This document shows positions 1 to 13,900 of a stretch of 64,000 nucleotides of DNA, piece after piece; within the stretch, counting starts at the first letter, position 1, and every line of letters starts with the position of its first letter. Source of the DNA: Chondrilla cf. caribensis (lineage: Eukaryota; Porifera; Demospongiae; Chondrillida; Chondrillidae); assembly GCA_964020155.1 (NCBI GenBank), contig OZ026570.1, positions 1-64,000 of the forward strand. Reading direction: 5' to 3'. A model generated the notes under the pieces. The model had not been told where the DNA came from and did no database searches. It saw only the letters and a list, made by a program, of their open reading frames with translations. The translations under genes and the position numbers were made by a program.

Positions 1-922
1 CTAACCCTAACCCTAACCCTAACCCTAACCCTAACCCTAACCCTAACCCTAACCCTAACCCTAACCCTAACCCTAACCCTAACCCTAACCCTAACCCTAA
101 CCCTAACCCTAACCCTAACCCTAACCCTAACCCTAACCCTAACCCTAACCCTAACCCTAACCCTAACCCTAACCCTAACCCTAACCCTAACCCTAACCCT
201 AACCCTAACCCTAACCCTAACCCTAACCCTAACCCTAACCCTAACCCTAACCCTAACCCTAACCCTAACCCTAACCCTAACCCTAACCCTAACCCTAACC
301 CTAACCCTAACCCTAACCCTAACCCTAACCCTAACCCTAACCCTAACCCTAACCCTAACCCTAACCCTAACCCTAACCCTAACCCTAACCCTAACCCTAA
401 CCCTAACCCTAACCCTAACCCTAACCCTAACCCTAACCCTAACCCTAACCCTAACCCTAACCCTAACCCTAACCCTAACCCTAACCCTAACCCTAACCCT
501 AACCCTAACCCTAACCCTAACCCTAACCCTAACCCTAACCCTAACCCTAACCCTAACCCTAACCCTAACCCTAACCCTAACCCTAACCCTAACCCTAACC
601 CTAACCCTAACCCTAACCCTAACCCTAACCCTAACCCTAACCCTAACCCTAACCCTAACCCTAACCCTAACCCTAACCCTAACCCTAACCCTAACCCTAA
701 CCCTAACCCTAACCCTAACCCTAACCCTAACCCTAACCCTAACCCTAACCCTAACCCTAACCCTAACCCTAACCCTAACCCTAACCCTAACCCTAACCCT
801 AACCCTAACCCTAACCCTAACCCTAACCCTAACCCTAACCCTAACCCTAACCCTAACCCTAACCCTAACCCTAACCCTAACCCTAACCCTAACCCTAACC
901 CTAACCCTAACCCTAACCCTAA
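1..922 (+). repeat. Telomere, (CCCTAA)n
   Basis: About 153 uninterrupted copies of the hexamer CCCTAA begin at base 1, in the C-rich orientation expected at the left end of a chromosome read 5' to 3'. No variant hexamer is visible. TTAGGG-type telomeres are the ancestral metazoan type. The tract is probably truncated by assembly, so its length says nothing firm about real telomere length. It changes directly into the 51-bp satellite at 923 through a first, altered unit. Confidence 0.98.
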
Positions 923-3900
923 CACCCGCCACTAAACTTTACCCTCTCATGCCGCTAAGTCTAACCCTAGCAGCCCCGCCCACTAAACTTTACCCTCTCA
1001 TGCCGCTAAGTCTAACCCTAGCAGCCCCGCCCACTAAACTTTACCCTCTCATGCCGCTAAGTCTAACCCTAGCAGCCCCGCCCACTAAACTTTACCCTCT
1101 CATGCCGCTAAGTCTAACCCTAGCAGCCCCGCCCACTAAACTTTACCCTCTCATGCCGCTAAGTCTAACCCTAGCAGCCCCGCCCACTAAACTTTACCCT
1201 CTCATGCCGCTAAGTCTAACCCTAGCAGCCCCGCCCACTAAACTTTACCCTCTCATGCCGCTAAGTCTAACCCTAGCAGCCCCGCCCACTAAACTTTACC
1301 CTCTCATGCCGCTAAGTCTAACCCTAGCAGCCCCGCCCACTAAACTTTACCCTCTCATGCCGCTAAGTCTAACCCTAGCAGCCCCGCCCACTAAACTTTA
1401 CCCTCTCATGCCGCTAAGTCTAACCCTAGCAGCCCCGCCCACTAAACTTTACCCTCTCATGCCGCTAAGTCTAACCCTAGCAGCCCCGCCCACTAAACTT
1501 TACCCTCTCATGCCGCTAAGTCTAACCCTAGCAGCCCCGCCCACTAAACTTTACCCTCTCATGCCGCTAAGTCTAACCCTAGCAGCCCCGCCCACTAAAC
1601 TTTACCCTCTCATGCCGCTAAGTCTAACCCTAGCAGCCCCGCCCACTAAACTTTACCCTCTCATGCCGCTAAGTCTAACCCTAGCAGCCCCGCCCACTAA
1701 ACTTTACCCTCTCATGCCGCTAAGTCTAACCCTAGCAGCCCCGCCCACTAAACTTTACCCTCTCATGCCGCTAAGTCTAACCCTAGCAGCCCCGCCCACT
1801 AAACTTTACCCTCTCATGCCGCTAAGTCTAACCCTAGCAGCCCCGCCCACTAAACTTTACCCTCTCATGCCGCTAAGTCTAACCCTAGCAGCCCCGCCCA
1901 CTAAACTTTACCCTCTCATGCCGCTAAGTCTAACCCTAGCAGCCCCGCCCACTAAACTTTACCCTCTCATGCCGCTAAGTCTAACCCTAGCAGCCCCGCC
2001 CACTAAACTTTACCCTCTCATGCCGCTAAGTCTAACCCTAGCAGCCCCGCCCACTAAACTTTACCCTCTCATGCCGCTAAGTCTAACCCTAGCAGCCCCG
2101 CCCACTAAACTTTACCCTCTCATGCCGCTAAGTCTAACCCTAGCAGCCCCGCCCACTAAACTTTACCCTCTCATGCCGCTAAGTCTAACCCTAGCAGCCC
2201 CGCCCACTAAACTTTACCCTCTCATGCCGCTAAGTCTAACCCTAGCAGCCCCGCCCACTAAACTTTACCCTCTCATGCCGCTAAGTCTAACCCTAGCAGC
2301 CCCGCCCACTAAACTTTACCCTCTCATGCCGCTAAGTCTAACCCTAGCAGCCCCGCCCACTAAACTTTACCCTCTCATGCCGCTAAGTCTAACCCTAGCA
2401 GCCCCGCCCACTAAACTTTACCCTCTCATGCCGCTAAGTCTAACCCTAGCAGCCCCGCCCACTAAACTTTACCCTCTCATGCCGCTAAGTCTAACCCTAG
2501 CAGCCCCGCCCACTAAACTTTACCCTCTCATGCCGCTAAGTCTAACCCTAGCAGCCCCGCCCACTAAACTTTACCCTCTCATGCCGCTAAGTCTAACCCT
2601 AGCAGCCCCGCCCACTAAACTTTACCCTCTCATGCCGCTAAGTCTAACCCTAGCAGCCCCGCCCACTAAACTTTACCCTCTCATGCCGCTAAGTCTAACC
2701 CTAGCAGCCCCGCCCACTAAACTTTACCCTCTCATGCCGCTAAGTCTAACCCTAGCAGCCCCGCCCACTAAACTTTACCCTCTCATGCCGCTAAGTCTAA
2801 CCCTAGCAGCCCCGCCCACTAAACTTTACCCTCTCATGCCGCTAAGTCTAACCCTAGCAGCCCCGCCCACTAAACTTTACCCTCTCATGCCGCTAAGTCT
2901 AACCCTAGCAGCCCCGCCCACTAAACTTTACCCTCTCATGCCGCTAAGTCTAACCCTAGCAGCCCCGCCCACTAAACTTTACCCTCTCATGCCGCTAAGT
3001 CTAACCCTAGCAGCCCCGCCCACTAAACTTTACCCTCTCATGCCGCTAAGTCTAACCCTAGCAGCCCCGCCCACTAAACTTTACCCTCTCATGCCGCTAA
3101 GTCTAACCCTAGCAGCCCCGCCCACTAAACTTTACCCTCTCATGCCGCTAAGTCTAACCCTAGCAGCCCCGCCCACTAAACTTTACCCTCTCATGCCGCT
3201 AAGTCTAACCCTAGCAGCCCCGCCCACTAAACTTTACCCTCTCATGCCGCTAAGTCTAACCCTAGCAGCCCCGCCCACTAAACTTTACCCTCTCATGCCG
3301 CTAAGTCTAACCCTAGCAGCCCCGCCCACTAAACTTTACCCTCTCATGCCGCTAAGTCTAACCCTAGCAGCCCCGCCCACTAAACTTTACCCTCTCATGC
3401 CGCTAAGTCTAACCCTAGCAGCCCCGCCCACTAAACTTTACCCTCTCATGCCGCTAAGTCTAACCCTAGCAGCCCCGCCCACTAAACTTTACCCTCTCAT
3501 GCCGCTAAGTCTAACCCTAGCAGCCCCGCCCACTAAACTTTACCCTCTCATGCCGCTAAGTCTAACCCTAGCAGCCCCGCCCACTAAACTTTACCCTCTC
3601 ATGCCGCTAAGTCTAACCCTAGCAGCCCCGCCCACTAAACTTTACCCTCTCATGCCGCTAAGTCTAACCCTAGCAGCCCCGCCCACTAAACTTTACCCTC
3701 TCATGCCGCTAAGTCTAACCCTAGCAGCCCCGCCCACTAAACTTTACCCTCTCATGCCGCTAAGTCTAACCCTAGCAGCCCCGCCCACTAAACTTTACCC
3801 TCTCATGCCGCTAAGTCTAACCCTAGCAGCCCCGCCCACTAAACTTTACCCTCTCATGCCGCTAAGTCTAACCCTAGCAGCCCCGCCCACTAAACTTTAC

Positions 3901-3999
3901 CCTCTCATGCCGCTAAGTCTAACCCTAGCAGCCCCGCCCACTAAACTTTACCCTCTCATGCCGCTAAGTCTAACCCTAGCAGCCCCGCCCACTAAACTT
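923..3999. repeat. 51-bp subtelomeric satellite, 60 identical units
   Basis: A 51-bp unit repeats from the telomere edge to 3999; the start of the unit (ATGCCGCTAAG) recurs from 949 to 3958, giving 60 units. Rows 1020 bp apart are identical, so I see no internal substitutions. Each unit holds a telomere-like CTAACCCTA and a GC box (CCCCGCCCAC) that fits the general Sp/KLF binding consensus. Because 51 is divisible by three, one frame stays open for 1049 codons; that is a by-product of the period, not a gene. The last unit diverges after ACTAAACTT. Confidence 0.97.
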
Positions 4000-4953
4000 A
4001 ACACTATAATGCTGATAAGGCTAGCCGCTGTCGATTCTCAATTCACAATACCCCTTGCAGGAATTCCAGCAGTTGAACATCTAAAAGAATCCTTTTGATT
4101 TCACTTGTGGTTTCTAAAATAAGGAAAAACTGATAAGCATTTTTTGGCTCAAACACTGATCCAATCTTTCCAAAACTTTTAGCACTCATAATTTACCTAG
4201 AACTGCAGGTTATGGACTGGTTACAAATATCTTGATGCATTTTATGTGGGTGTTATGAAAAAGGGTTTGAGTTAAGGGTCAATTTCAATCCTTCAAACCA
4301 ACCCTTCAAACCAACCCTTCAGACCAACCCCCATGTGCGGAGGATGTAAGGATCAAGCATCTAAGCCAAAGTACAGATTCCTTCCAATGCATTTAAATCT
4401 ACCTTGTAGGAAATCTTCAAATTTGCACCTAACTACACATATAGATAAATATATATATGTGACGTGCGCAGCGAAAATGTGTCCTAATCGATTTTTTCGA
4501 AAATTGCCATTTTGTTTCTATATTGAGATACGGGCATATTAGAGTCATTTTAGACTGTTTCCGCTTCCGTTTCTTTGATAGGCGCTGTGCCAGGAGCTTT
4601 TTTATATCACAGATCGGAATTAGCCATTTTGTGAGAGGAGCTGTTAAGTATTCTCACGTATTTTCCGTATATTATTCCGGTTACGCAATATTATCAGTTT
4701 CAACTGGTTACCGAACAGCTGTTCTGAACATGAACATAGCAGATAGTCGATGACGTCAACTCCGTATCCAAGAAATAAAAATGGCGGCTTAACGCGTCCA
4801 AAGTTTTAAGTGGGTATATCTAACTAACCGAATTGAATTTAACATTCATATTCGCAGAGGATGTTCATCGAATGATACTTAATTGAATTGCCTAATAAAA
4901 ATATAGCGTCAAAATTTTCACAAATTGTTTATTCTGCATTTCCCACAAAGTTG
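4000..4953. other. Unassigned subtelomeric spacer
   Basis: No gene is recognisable here; the open frames are short. Around 4288-4332 there is a small tandem repeat of about 13 bp (CTTCAAACCAACC, three to four copies). A perfect TGACGTCA (CRE-type octamer) lies at 4751-4758 and an AAAATGGCGGC (YY1-like) string follows near 4778. The right edge grades into degenerate satellite C from about 4954. Confidence 0.5.
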
Positions 4954-7900
4954 ACATGGACCGTTGGGACACATTTTCGCTGCGCATGTCACATATATAT
5001 GAATACAAAAGTATACACATTTTTAAATGTGGCACAAGGTCACTGAAGAGAATTTTTGGTCCACATCAAAATGCATCTTTTTTGCTCAGAAGGACCGTAC
5101 TAGGTCCCGGAGTGATACTATGCATTTGGATTAGAACTATGATGCATCACGTGCACACAGGAGAGGCCGTGGTGACAACTTAAACAATTGACATCTTTTG
5201 GCTTGTCACCTCGAGGAATATAGCGCACTCAGGACAATCAGAATGCTTGCGAAATTGTGTTGGTGAGTTAGGCATGGACACTAGGTAGCCCTTGGTGACC
5301 AGAAAAGAAATCTCAAATTGCTTAGGTGATCACCACAAGGCGTATTACACGCATATATGAATGTACATACAAAGTATATACATTCTATTATATGTGGCAC
5401 TGGGGGGAAATTTTGGTCGACATCAAAATGCATCCTTTTTGCTATCAGAAGGTAGCTACCAGGTCCAGGAGTGTGTCTGTGCATTTGGATTTCAGCTATG
5501 ATGCATCACGTGCACACAGGAGAGGCCGTGGTGACAAGACCAATAATTGACATTTTTTGGGCTTGTCACCACGAGGCTTATAGCGCACTCAGGACAATCA
5601 GAATGCTTGCGAAATTGTGTTGGTGAGTTAGGCATGGACACTAGGTAGCCCTTGGTGACCAGCAAAGAAATCTCAAATTGCTTAGGTGATCACCCAAGGC
5701 GTAATACACTTATATATGAATCTACATACAAAGTATATACATTGGCAATAGGGGGAAATTTTGGTCGACATCAAAATGCACCCTTCTTGCTATCAGAAGG
5801 TAGCTACCAGGTCCAGGAGTGTGTCCGTGCATTTGGATTTCAGCTATGATGCATCACGTGCACACAGGAGAGGCCGTGGTGACAAGACCAAAAATTGACA
5901 TTTTTAGGGCTTGTCACCACGAGGCTTATAGCGCACTCAGGACAATCAGAATGCTTGTGAAATTGTGTTGGTGAGTTAGGCATGGACACTAGGTAGCCCT
6001 TGGTGACCAGAAAAGAAATCTCAAATTGCTTAGGTGATCACCCAAGGCGTAATACACTTATATATGAATCTACATACAAAGTATATACATTGGCAATAGG
6101 GGGAAATTTTGGTCGACATCAAAATGCAACTTTTTGCTATCAGAAAGTAGCTACCAGGTCCAGGAGTGTGTCTGTGCATTTGGATTTCAGCTATGATGCA
6201 TCACGTGCACACAGGAGAGGCCGTGGTGACAAGACCAAAAATTGACATTTTTTGGGCTTGTCACCACGAGGCTTATAGCGCACTCAGGACAATCAGAATG
6301 CTTGCGAAATTGTGTTGGTGAGTTAGGCATGGACACTAGGTAGCCCTTGGTGACCAGAAAAGAAATCTCAAATTGCTTAGGTGATCACCACAAGGCGTAT
6401 TACACGCATATATGAATGTACATACAAAGTATACACATTCTATTATATGTGGCACTGGGGGGAAATTTTGGTCGACATCAAAATGCATCCTTTTTGCTAT
6501 CAGAAGGTAGCTACCAGGTCCAGGAGTGTGTCTGTGCATTTGGATTTCAGCTATGATGCATCACGTGCACACAGGAGAGGCCGTGGTGACAAGACCAAAA
6601 ATTGACATTTTTTGGGCTTGTCACCACGAGGCTTATAGCGCACTCAGGACAATCAGAATGCTTGCGAAATTGTGTTGGTGAGTTAGGCATGGACACTAGG
6701 TAGCCCTTGGTGACCAGAAAAGAAATCTCAAATTGTTTAGGTGATCACCCAAGGCGTAATACACTTATATATGAATCTACATACAAAGTATATACATTGG
6801 CAATAGGGGGAAATTTTGGTCGACATCAAAATGCATCCTTTTTGCTATCGGAAGGTAGCTACCAGGTCCAGGAGTGTGTCTGTGCATTTGGATTTCAGCT
6901 ATGATGCATCACGTGCACACAGGAGAGGCCGTGGTGACAAGACCAAAAATTGACATTTTTTGGGCTTGTCACCACGAGGCTTATAGCGCACTCAGGACAA
7001 TCAGAATGCTTGCGAAATTGTGTTGGTGAGTTAGGCATGGACACTAGGTAGCCCTTGGTGACCAGAAAAGAAATCTTAAATTGCTTAGGTGATCACCCAA
7101 GGCGTAATACACATATATGAATCTACATACAAAGTATATACATTGGCAATAGGGGGAAATTTTGGTCGACATCAAAATGCATCCTTTTTGCTATCAGAAG
7201 GTAGCTACCAGGTCCAGGAGTGTGTCTGTGCATTTGGATTTCAGCTATGATGCATCACGTGCACACAGGAGAGGCCGTGGTGACAAGACAAAAAATTGAC
7301 ATTTTCTGGGCTTGTCACCACGAGGCTTATAGCGCACTCAGGACAATCAGAATGCTTGCGAAATTGTGTTGGTGAGTTAGGCATGGACACTAGGTAGCCC
7401 ATGGTGACCAGCAAAGAAATCTCAAATTGCTTAGGTGATCACCACAAGGCGTATTACACGCATATATGAATGTACATACAAAGTATATACATTCTATTAT
7501 ATGTGCCACTGGGGGGAAATTTTGGTCGACATCAAAATGCATCCTTTTTGCTATCAGAAGGTAGCTACCAGGTCCAGGAGTGTGTCTGTGCATTTGGATT
7601 TCAGCTATGATGCATCACGTGCACACAGGAGAGGCCGTGGTGACAAGACCAAAAATTGACATTTTTTGGGCTTGTCACCACGAGGCTTATAGCGCACTCA
7701 GGACAATCAGAATGCTTGCGAAATTGTGTTGGTGAGTTAGGCATGGACACTAGGTAGCCCTTGGTGACCAGCAAAGAAATCTCAAATTGCTTAGGTGATC
7801 ACCCAAGGCGTAATACACTTATATATGAATCTACATACAAAGTATATACATTGGCAATAGGGGGAAATTTTGGTCGACATCAAAATGCATCCTTTTTGCT

Positions 7901-10900
7901 ATCAGAAGGTAGCTACCAGGTCCAGGAGTGTGTCTGTACATTTGGATTTCAGCTATGATGCATCACGGGAACACAGGAGAGGCCGTGGTGACAAGACAAA
8001 AAATTGACATTTTCTGGGCTTGTCACCACGAGGCTTATAGCGCACTCAGGACAATCAGAATGCTTGCGAAATTGTGTTGGTGAGTTAGGCATGGACACTA
8101 GATAGCCCTTGGTGACCAGCAAAGAAATCTCAAATTGCTTAGGTGATCACCACAAGGCGTATTACACGCATATATGAATGTACATACAAAGTATATACAT
8201 TCTATTATATGTGGCACTGGGGGGAAATTTTGGTCGACATCAAAATGCATCCTTTTTGCTACCAGAAGGTAGCTACCAGGTCCAGGAGTGTGTCTGTGCA
8301 TTTGGATTTCAGCTATGATGCATCACGTGCACACAGGAGAGGCCGTGGTGACAAGACAAAAAATTGACATTTTCTGGGCTTGTCACCACGAGGCTTATAG
8401 CGCACTCAGGACAATCAGAATGCTTGCGAAATTGTGTTGGTGAGTTAGGCATGGACACTAGGTAGCCCATGGTGACCAGCAAAGAAATCTCAAATTGCTT
8501 AGGTGATCACCACAAGGCGTATTACACGCATATATGAATGTACATACAAAGTATATACATTCTATTATATGTGCCACTGGGGGGAAATTTTGGTCGACAT
8601 CAAAATGCATCCTTTTTGCTATCAGAAGGTAGCTACCAGGTCCAGGAGTGTGTCTGTGCATTTGGATTTCAGCTATGATGCATCACGTGCACACAGGAGA
8701 GGCCGTGGTGACAAGACCAAAAATTGACATTTTTTGGGCTTGTCACCACGAGGCTTATAGCGCACTCAGGACAATCAGAATGCTTGCGAAATTGTGTTGG
8801 TGAGTTAGGCATGGACACTAGGTAGCCCTTGGTGACCAGAAAAGAAATCTCAAATTGCTTAGGTGATCACCCAAGGCGTAATACACTTATATATGAATCT
8901 ACATACAAAGTATATACATTGGCAATAGGGGGAAATTTTGGTCGACATCAAAATGCATCCTTTTTGCTATCGGAAGGTAGCTACCAGGTCCAGGAGTGTG
9001 TCTGTGCATTTGGATTTCAGCTATGATGCATCACGTGCACACAGGAGAGGCCGTGGTGACAAGACCAAAAATTGACATTTTTTGGGCTTGTCACCACGAG
9101 GCTTATAGCGCACTCAGGACAATCGGAATGCTTGCGAAATTGTGTTGGTGAGTTAGGCATGGACACTAGGTAGCCCTTGGTGACCAGAAAAGAAATCTTA
9201 AATTGCTTAGGTGATCACCCAAGGCGTAATACACATATATGAATCTACATACAAAGTATATACATTGGCAATAGGGGGAAATTTTGGTCGACATCAAAAT
9301 GCATCCTTTTTGCTATCAGAAGGTAGCTACCAGGTCCAGGAGTGTGTCTGTGCATTTGGATTTCAGCTATGATGCATCACGTGCACACAGGAGAGGCCGT
9401 GGTGACAAGACAAAAAATTGACATTTTCTGGGCTTGTCACCACGAGGCTTATAGCGCACTCAGGACAATCAGAATGCTTGCGAAATTGTGTTGGTGAGTT
9501 AGGCATGGACACTAGGTAGCCCATGGTGACCAGCAAAGAAATCTCAAATTGCTTAGGTGATCACCACAAGGCGTATTACACGCATATATGAATGTACATA
9601 CAAAGTATATACATTCTATTATATGTGGCACTGGGGGGAAATTTTGGTCGACATCAAAATGCATCCTTTTTGCTATCAGAAGGTAGCTACCAGGTCCAGG
9701 AGTGTGTCTGTGCATTTGGATTTCAGCTATGATGCATCACGTGCACACAGGAGAGGCCGTGGTGACAAGACCAAAAATTGACATTTTTTGGGCTTGTCAC
9801 CACGAGGCTTATAGCGCACTCAGGACAATCAGAATGCTTGCGAAATTGTGTTGGTGAGTTAGGCATGGACACTAGGTAGCCCTTGGTGACCAGAAAAGAA
9901 ATCTCAAATTGCTTAGGTGATCACCCAAGGCGTAATACACTTATATATGAATCTACATACAAAGTATATACATTGGCAATAGGGGGAAATTTTGGTCGAC
10001 ATCAAAATGCATCCTTTTTGCTATCGGAAGGTAGCTACCAGGTCCAGGAGTGTGTCTGTGCATTTGGATTTCAGCTATGATGCATCACGTGCACACAGGA
10101 GAGGCCGTGGTGACAAGACCAAAAATTGACATTTTTTGGGCTTGTCACCACGAGGCTTATAGCGCACTCAGGACAATCGGAATGCTTGCGAAATTGTGTT
10201 GGTGAGTTAGGCATGGACACTAGATAGCCCTTGGTGACCAGCAAAGAAATCTCAAATTGCTTAGGTGATCACCACAAGGCGTATTACACGCATATATGAA
10301 TGTACATACAAAGTATATACATTCTATTATATGTGGCACTGGGTGGAAATTTTGGTCGACATCAAAATGCATCCTTTTTGCTACCAGAAGGTAGCTACCA
10401 GGTCCAGGAGTGTGTCTGTGCATTTGGATTTCAGCTATGATGCATCATGTGCACACAGGAGAGGCCGTGGTGACAAGACCAAAAATTGACATTTTTTGGG
10501 CTTGTCACCACGAGGCTTATAGCGCACTCAGGACAATCAGAATGCTTGCGAAATTGTGTTGGTGAGTTAGGCATGGACACTAGGTAGCCCATGGTGACCA
10601 GAAAAGAAATCTCAAATTGCTTAGGTGATCACCCAAGGCGTAATACACTTATATATGAATCTACATACAAAGTATATACATTGGCACTGGGTGGAAATTT
10701 TGGTCGACATCAAAATGCAACTTTTTGCTACCAGAAGGTAGCTACCAGGTCCAGGAGTGTGTCTGTGCATTTGGATTTCAGCTATGATGCATCACGTGCA
10801 CACAGGAGAGGCCGTGGTGACAAGACCAAAAATTGACATTTTTTGGGTTTGTCACCACGAGGCTTATAGCGCACTCAGGACAATCAGAATGCTTGCGAAA

Positions 10901-13900
10901 TTGTGTTGGTGAGTTAGGCATGGATACTAGGTAGCCCTTGGTGACCAGCAAAGAAATCTCAAATTGTTTAGGTGATCACCACAAGGCGTAATACACTTAT
11001 ATATGAATCTACATACAAAGTATATACATTGGCAATAGGGGGAAATTTTGGTCGACATCAAAATGGAACTTTTTGCTATCGGAAGGTAGCTACCAGGTCC
11101 AGGAGAGTGTCTGTGCATTTGGATTTCAGCTATGATGCATCACGTGCACACAGGAGAGGCCGTGGTGACAAGACCAAAAATTGACATTTTTTGGGCTTGT
11201 CACCACGAGGCTTATAGCGCACTCAGGACAATCAGAATGCTTGCGAAATTGTGTTGGTGAGTTAGGCATGGACACTAGGTAGCCCTTGGTGACCAGAAAA
11301 GAAATCTTAAATTGCTTAGGTGATCACCCAAGGCGTAATACACTTATATATGAATCTACATACAAAGTATATACATTGGCAATAGGGGGAAATTTTGGTC
11401 GACATCAAAATGCATCCTTTTTGCTATCAGAAGGTAGCTACCAGGTCCAGGAGTGTGTCTGTGCATTTGGATTTCAGCTATGATGCATCACGTGCACACA
11501 GGAGAGGCCGTGGTGACAAGACCAAAAATTGACATTTTTTGGGCTTGTCACCACGAGGCTTATAGCGCACTCAGGACAATCAGAATGCTTGCGAAATTGT
11601 GTTGGTGAGTTAGGCATGGACACTAGGTAGCCCATGGTGACCAGAAAAGAAATCTCAAATTGTTTAGGTGATCACCCAAGGCGTAATACACTTATATATG
11701 AATCTACATACAAAGTATATACATTGGCAATAGGGGGAAATTTTGGTCGACATCAAAATGCATCCTTTTTGCTATCAGAAGGTAGCTACCAGGTCCAGGA
11801 GTGTGTCTGTGCATTTGGATTTCAGCTATGATGCATCACGTGCACACAGGAGAGGCCGTGGTGACAAGACCAAAAATTGACATTTTTTGGGCTTGTCACC
11901 ACGAGGCTTATAGCGCACTCAGGACAATCAGAATGCTTGCGAAATTGTGTTGGTGAGTTAGGCATGGACACTAGGTAGCCCATGGTGACCAGAAAAGAAA
12001 TCTCAAATTGTTTAGGTGATCACCCAAGGCGTAATACACTTATATATGAATCTACATACAAAGTATATACATTGGCAATAGGGGGAAATTTTGGTCGACA
12101 TCAAAATGCATCCTTTTTGCTATCAGAAGGTAGCTACCAGGTCCAGGAGTGTGTCTGTGCATTTGGATTTCAGCTATGATGCATCACGTGCACACAGGAG
12201 AGGCCGTGGTGACAAGACCAAAAATTGACATTTTTTGGGCTTGTCACCACGAGGCTTATAGCGCACTCAGGACAATCAGAATGCTTGCGAAATTGTGTTG
12301 GTGAGTTAGGCATGGACACTAGGTAGCCCATGGTGACCAGAAAAGAAATCTCAAATTGTTTAGGTGATCACCCAAGGCGTAATACACTTATATATGAATC
12401 TACATACAAAGTATATACATTGGCAATAGGGGGAAATTTTGGTCGACATCAAAATGCATCCTTTTTGCTATCAGAAGGTAGCTACCAGGTCCAGGAGTGT
12501 GTCTGTGCATTTGGATTTTAGCTATGATGCATCACGTACACACAGGAGAGGCCGTGGTGACAAGACCAAAAATTGACATTTTTTGGGCTTGTCACCACGA
12601 GGCTTATAGCGCACTCAGGACAATATGAATGCTTACGAAATTGTGTTGGTGAGTTAGGCATGGACACTAGGTAGCCCATGGTGACCAGAAAAGAAATCTC
12701 AAATTGCTTAGGTGATCACCACAAGGCGTAATACACTTATATATGAATCTACATACAAAGTATATACATTCTATTATATGTGGCACTGGGGGGAAATTTT
12801 GGTCGACATCAAAATGCATCCTTTTTGCTATCAGAAGGTAGCTACCAGGTCCAGGAGTGTGTCTGTGCATTTGGATTTCAGCTATGATGCATCACGTGCA
12901 CACAGGAGAGGCCGTGGTGACAAGACCAAAAATTGACATTTTTTGGGCTTGTCACCACGAGGCTTATAGCGCACTCAGGACAATCAGAATGCTTGCGAAA
13001 TTGTGTTGGTGAGTTAGGCATGGACACTAGGTAGCCCATGGTGACCAGAAAAGAAATCTCAAATTGTTTAGGTGATCACCCAAGGCGTAATACACTTATA
13101 TATGAATCTACATACAAAGTATATACATTGGCACTGGGGGGAAATTTTGGTCGACATCAAAATGCAACTTTTTGCTACCAGAAGGTAGCTACCAGGTCCA
13201 GGAGTGTGTCTGTGCATTTGGATTTCAGCTATGATGCATCACGTGCACACAGGAGAGGCCGTGGTGACAAGACCAAAAATTGACATTTTTTGGGTTTGTC
13301 ACCACGAGGCTTATAGCGCACTCAGGACAATCAGAATGCTTGCGAAATTGTGTTGGTGAGTTAGGCATGGACACTAGGTAGCCCTTGGTGACCAGCAAAG
13401 AAATCTCAAATTGTTTAGGTGATCACCACAAGGCGTAATACACTTATATATGAATCTACATACAAAGTATATACATTGGCAATAGGGGGAAATTTTGGTT
13501 GACATCAAAATGGAACTTTTTGCTATCGGAAGGTAGCTACCAGGTCCAGGAGAGTGTCTGTGCATTTGGATTTCAGCTATGATGCATCACGTGCACACAG
13601 GAGAGGCCGTGGTGACAAGACCAAAAATTGACATTTTTTGGGTTTGTCACCACGAGGCTTATAGCGCACTCAGGACAATCAGAATGCTTGCGAAATTGTG
13701 TTGGTGAGTTAGGCATGGACACTAGGTAGCCCTTGGTGACCAGAAAAGAAATCTCAAATTGCTTAGGTGATCACCCAAGGCGTAATACACTTATATATGA
13801 ATCTACATACAAAGTATGTACATTGGCAATAGGGGGAAATTTTGGTCGACATCAAAATGCATCCTTTTTGCTATCAGAAGGTAGCTACCAGGTCCAGGAG

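Noticed and set aside
949..4098. A 1049-codon open frame with a 17-residue repeat
   Set aside because: It is produced by a 51-bp satellite whose period is a multiple of three. There is no start context, domain or codon variation suggesting selection.
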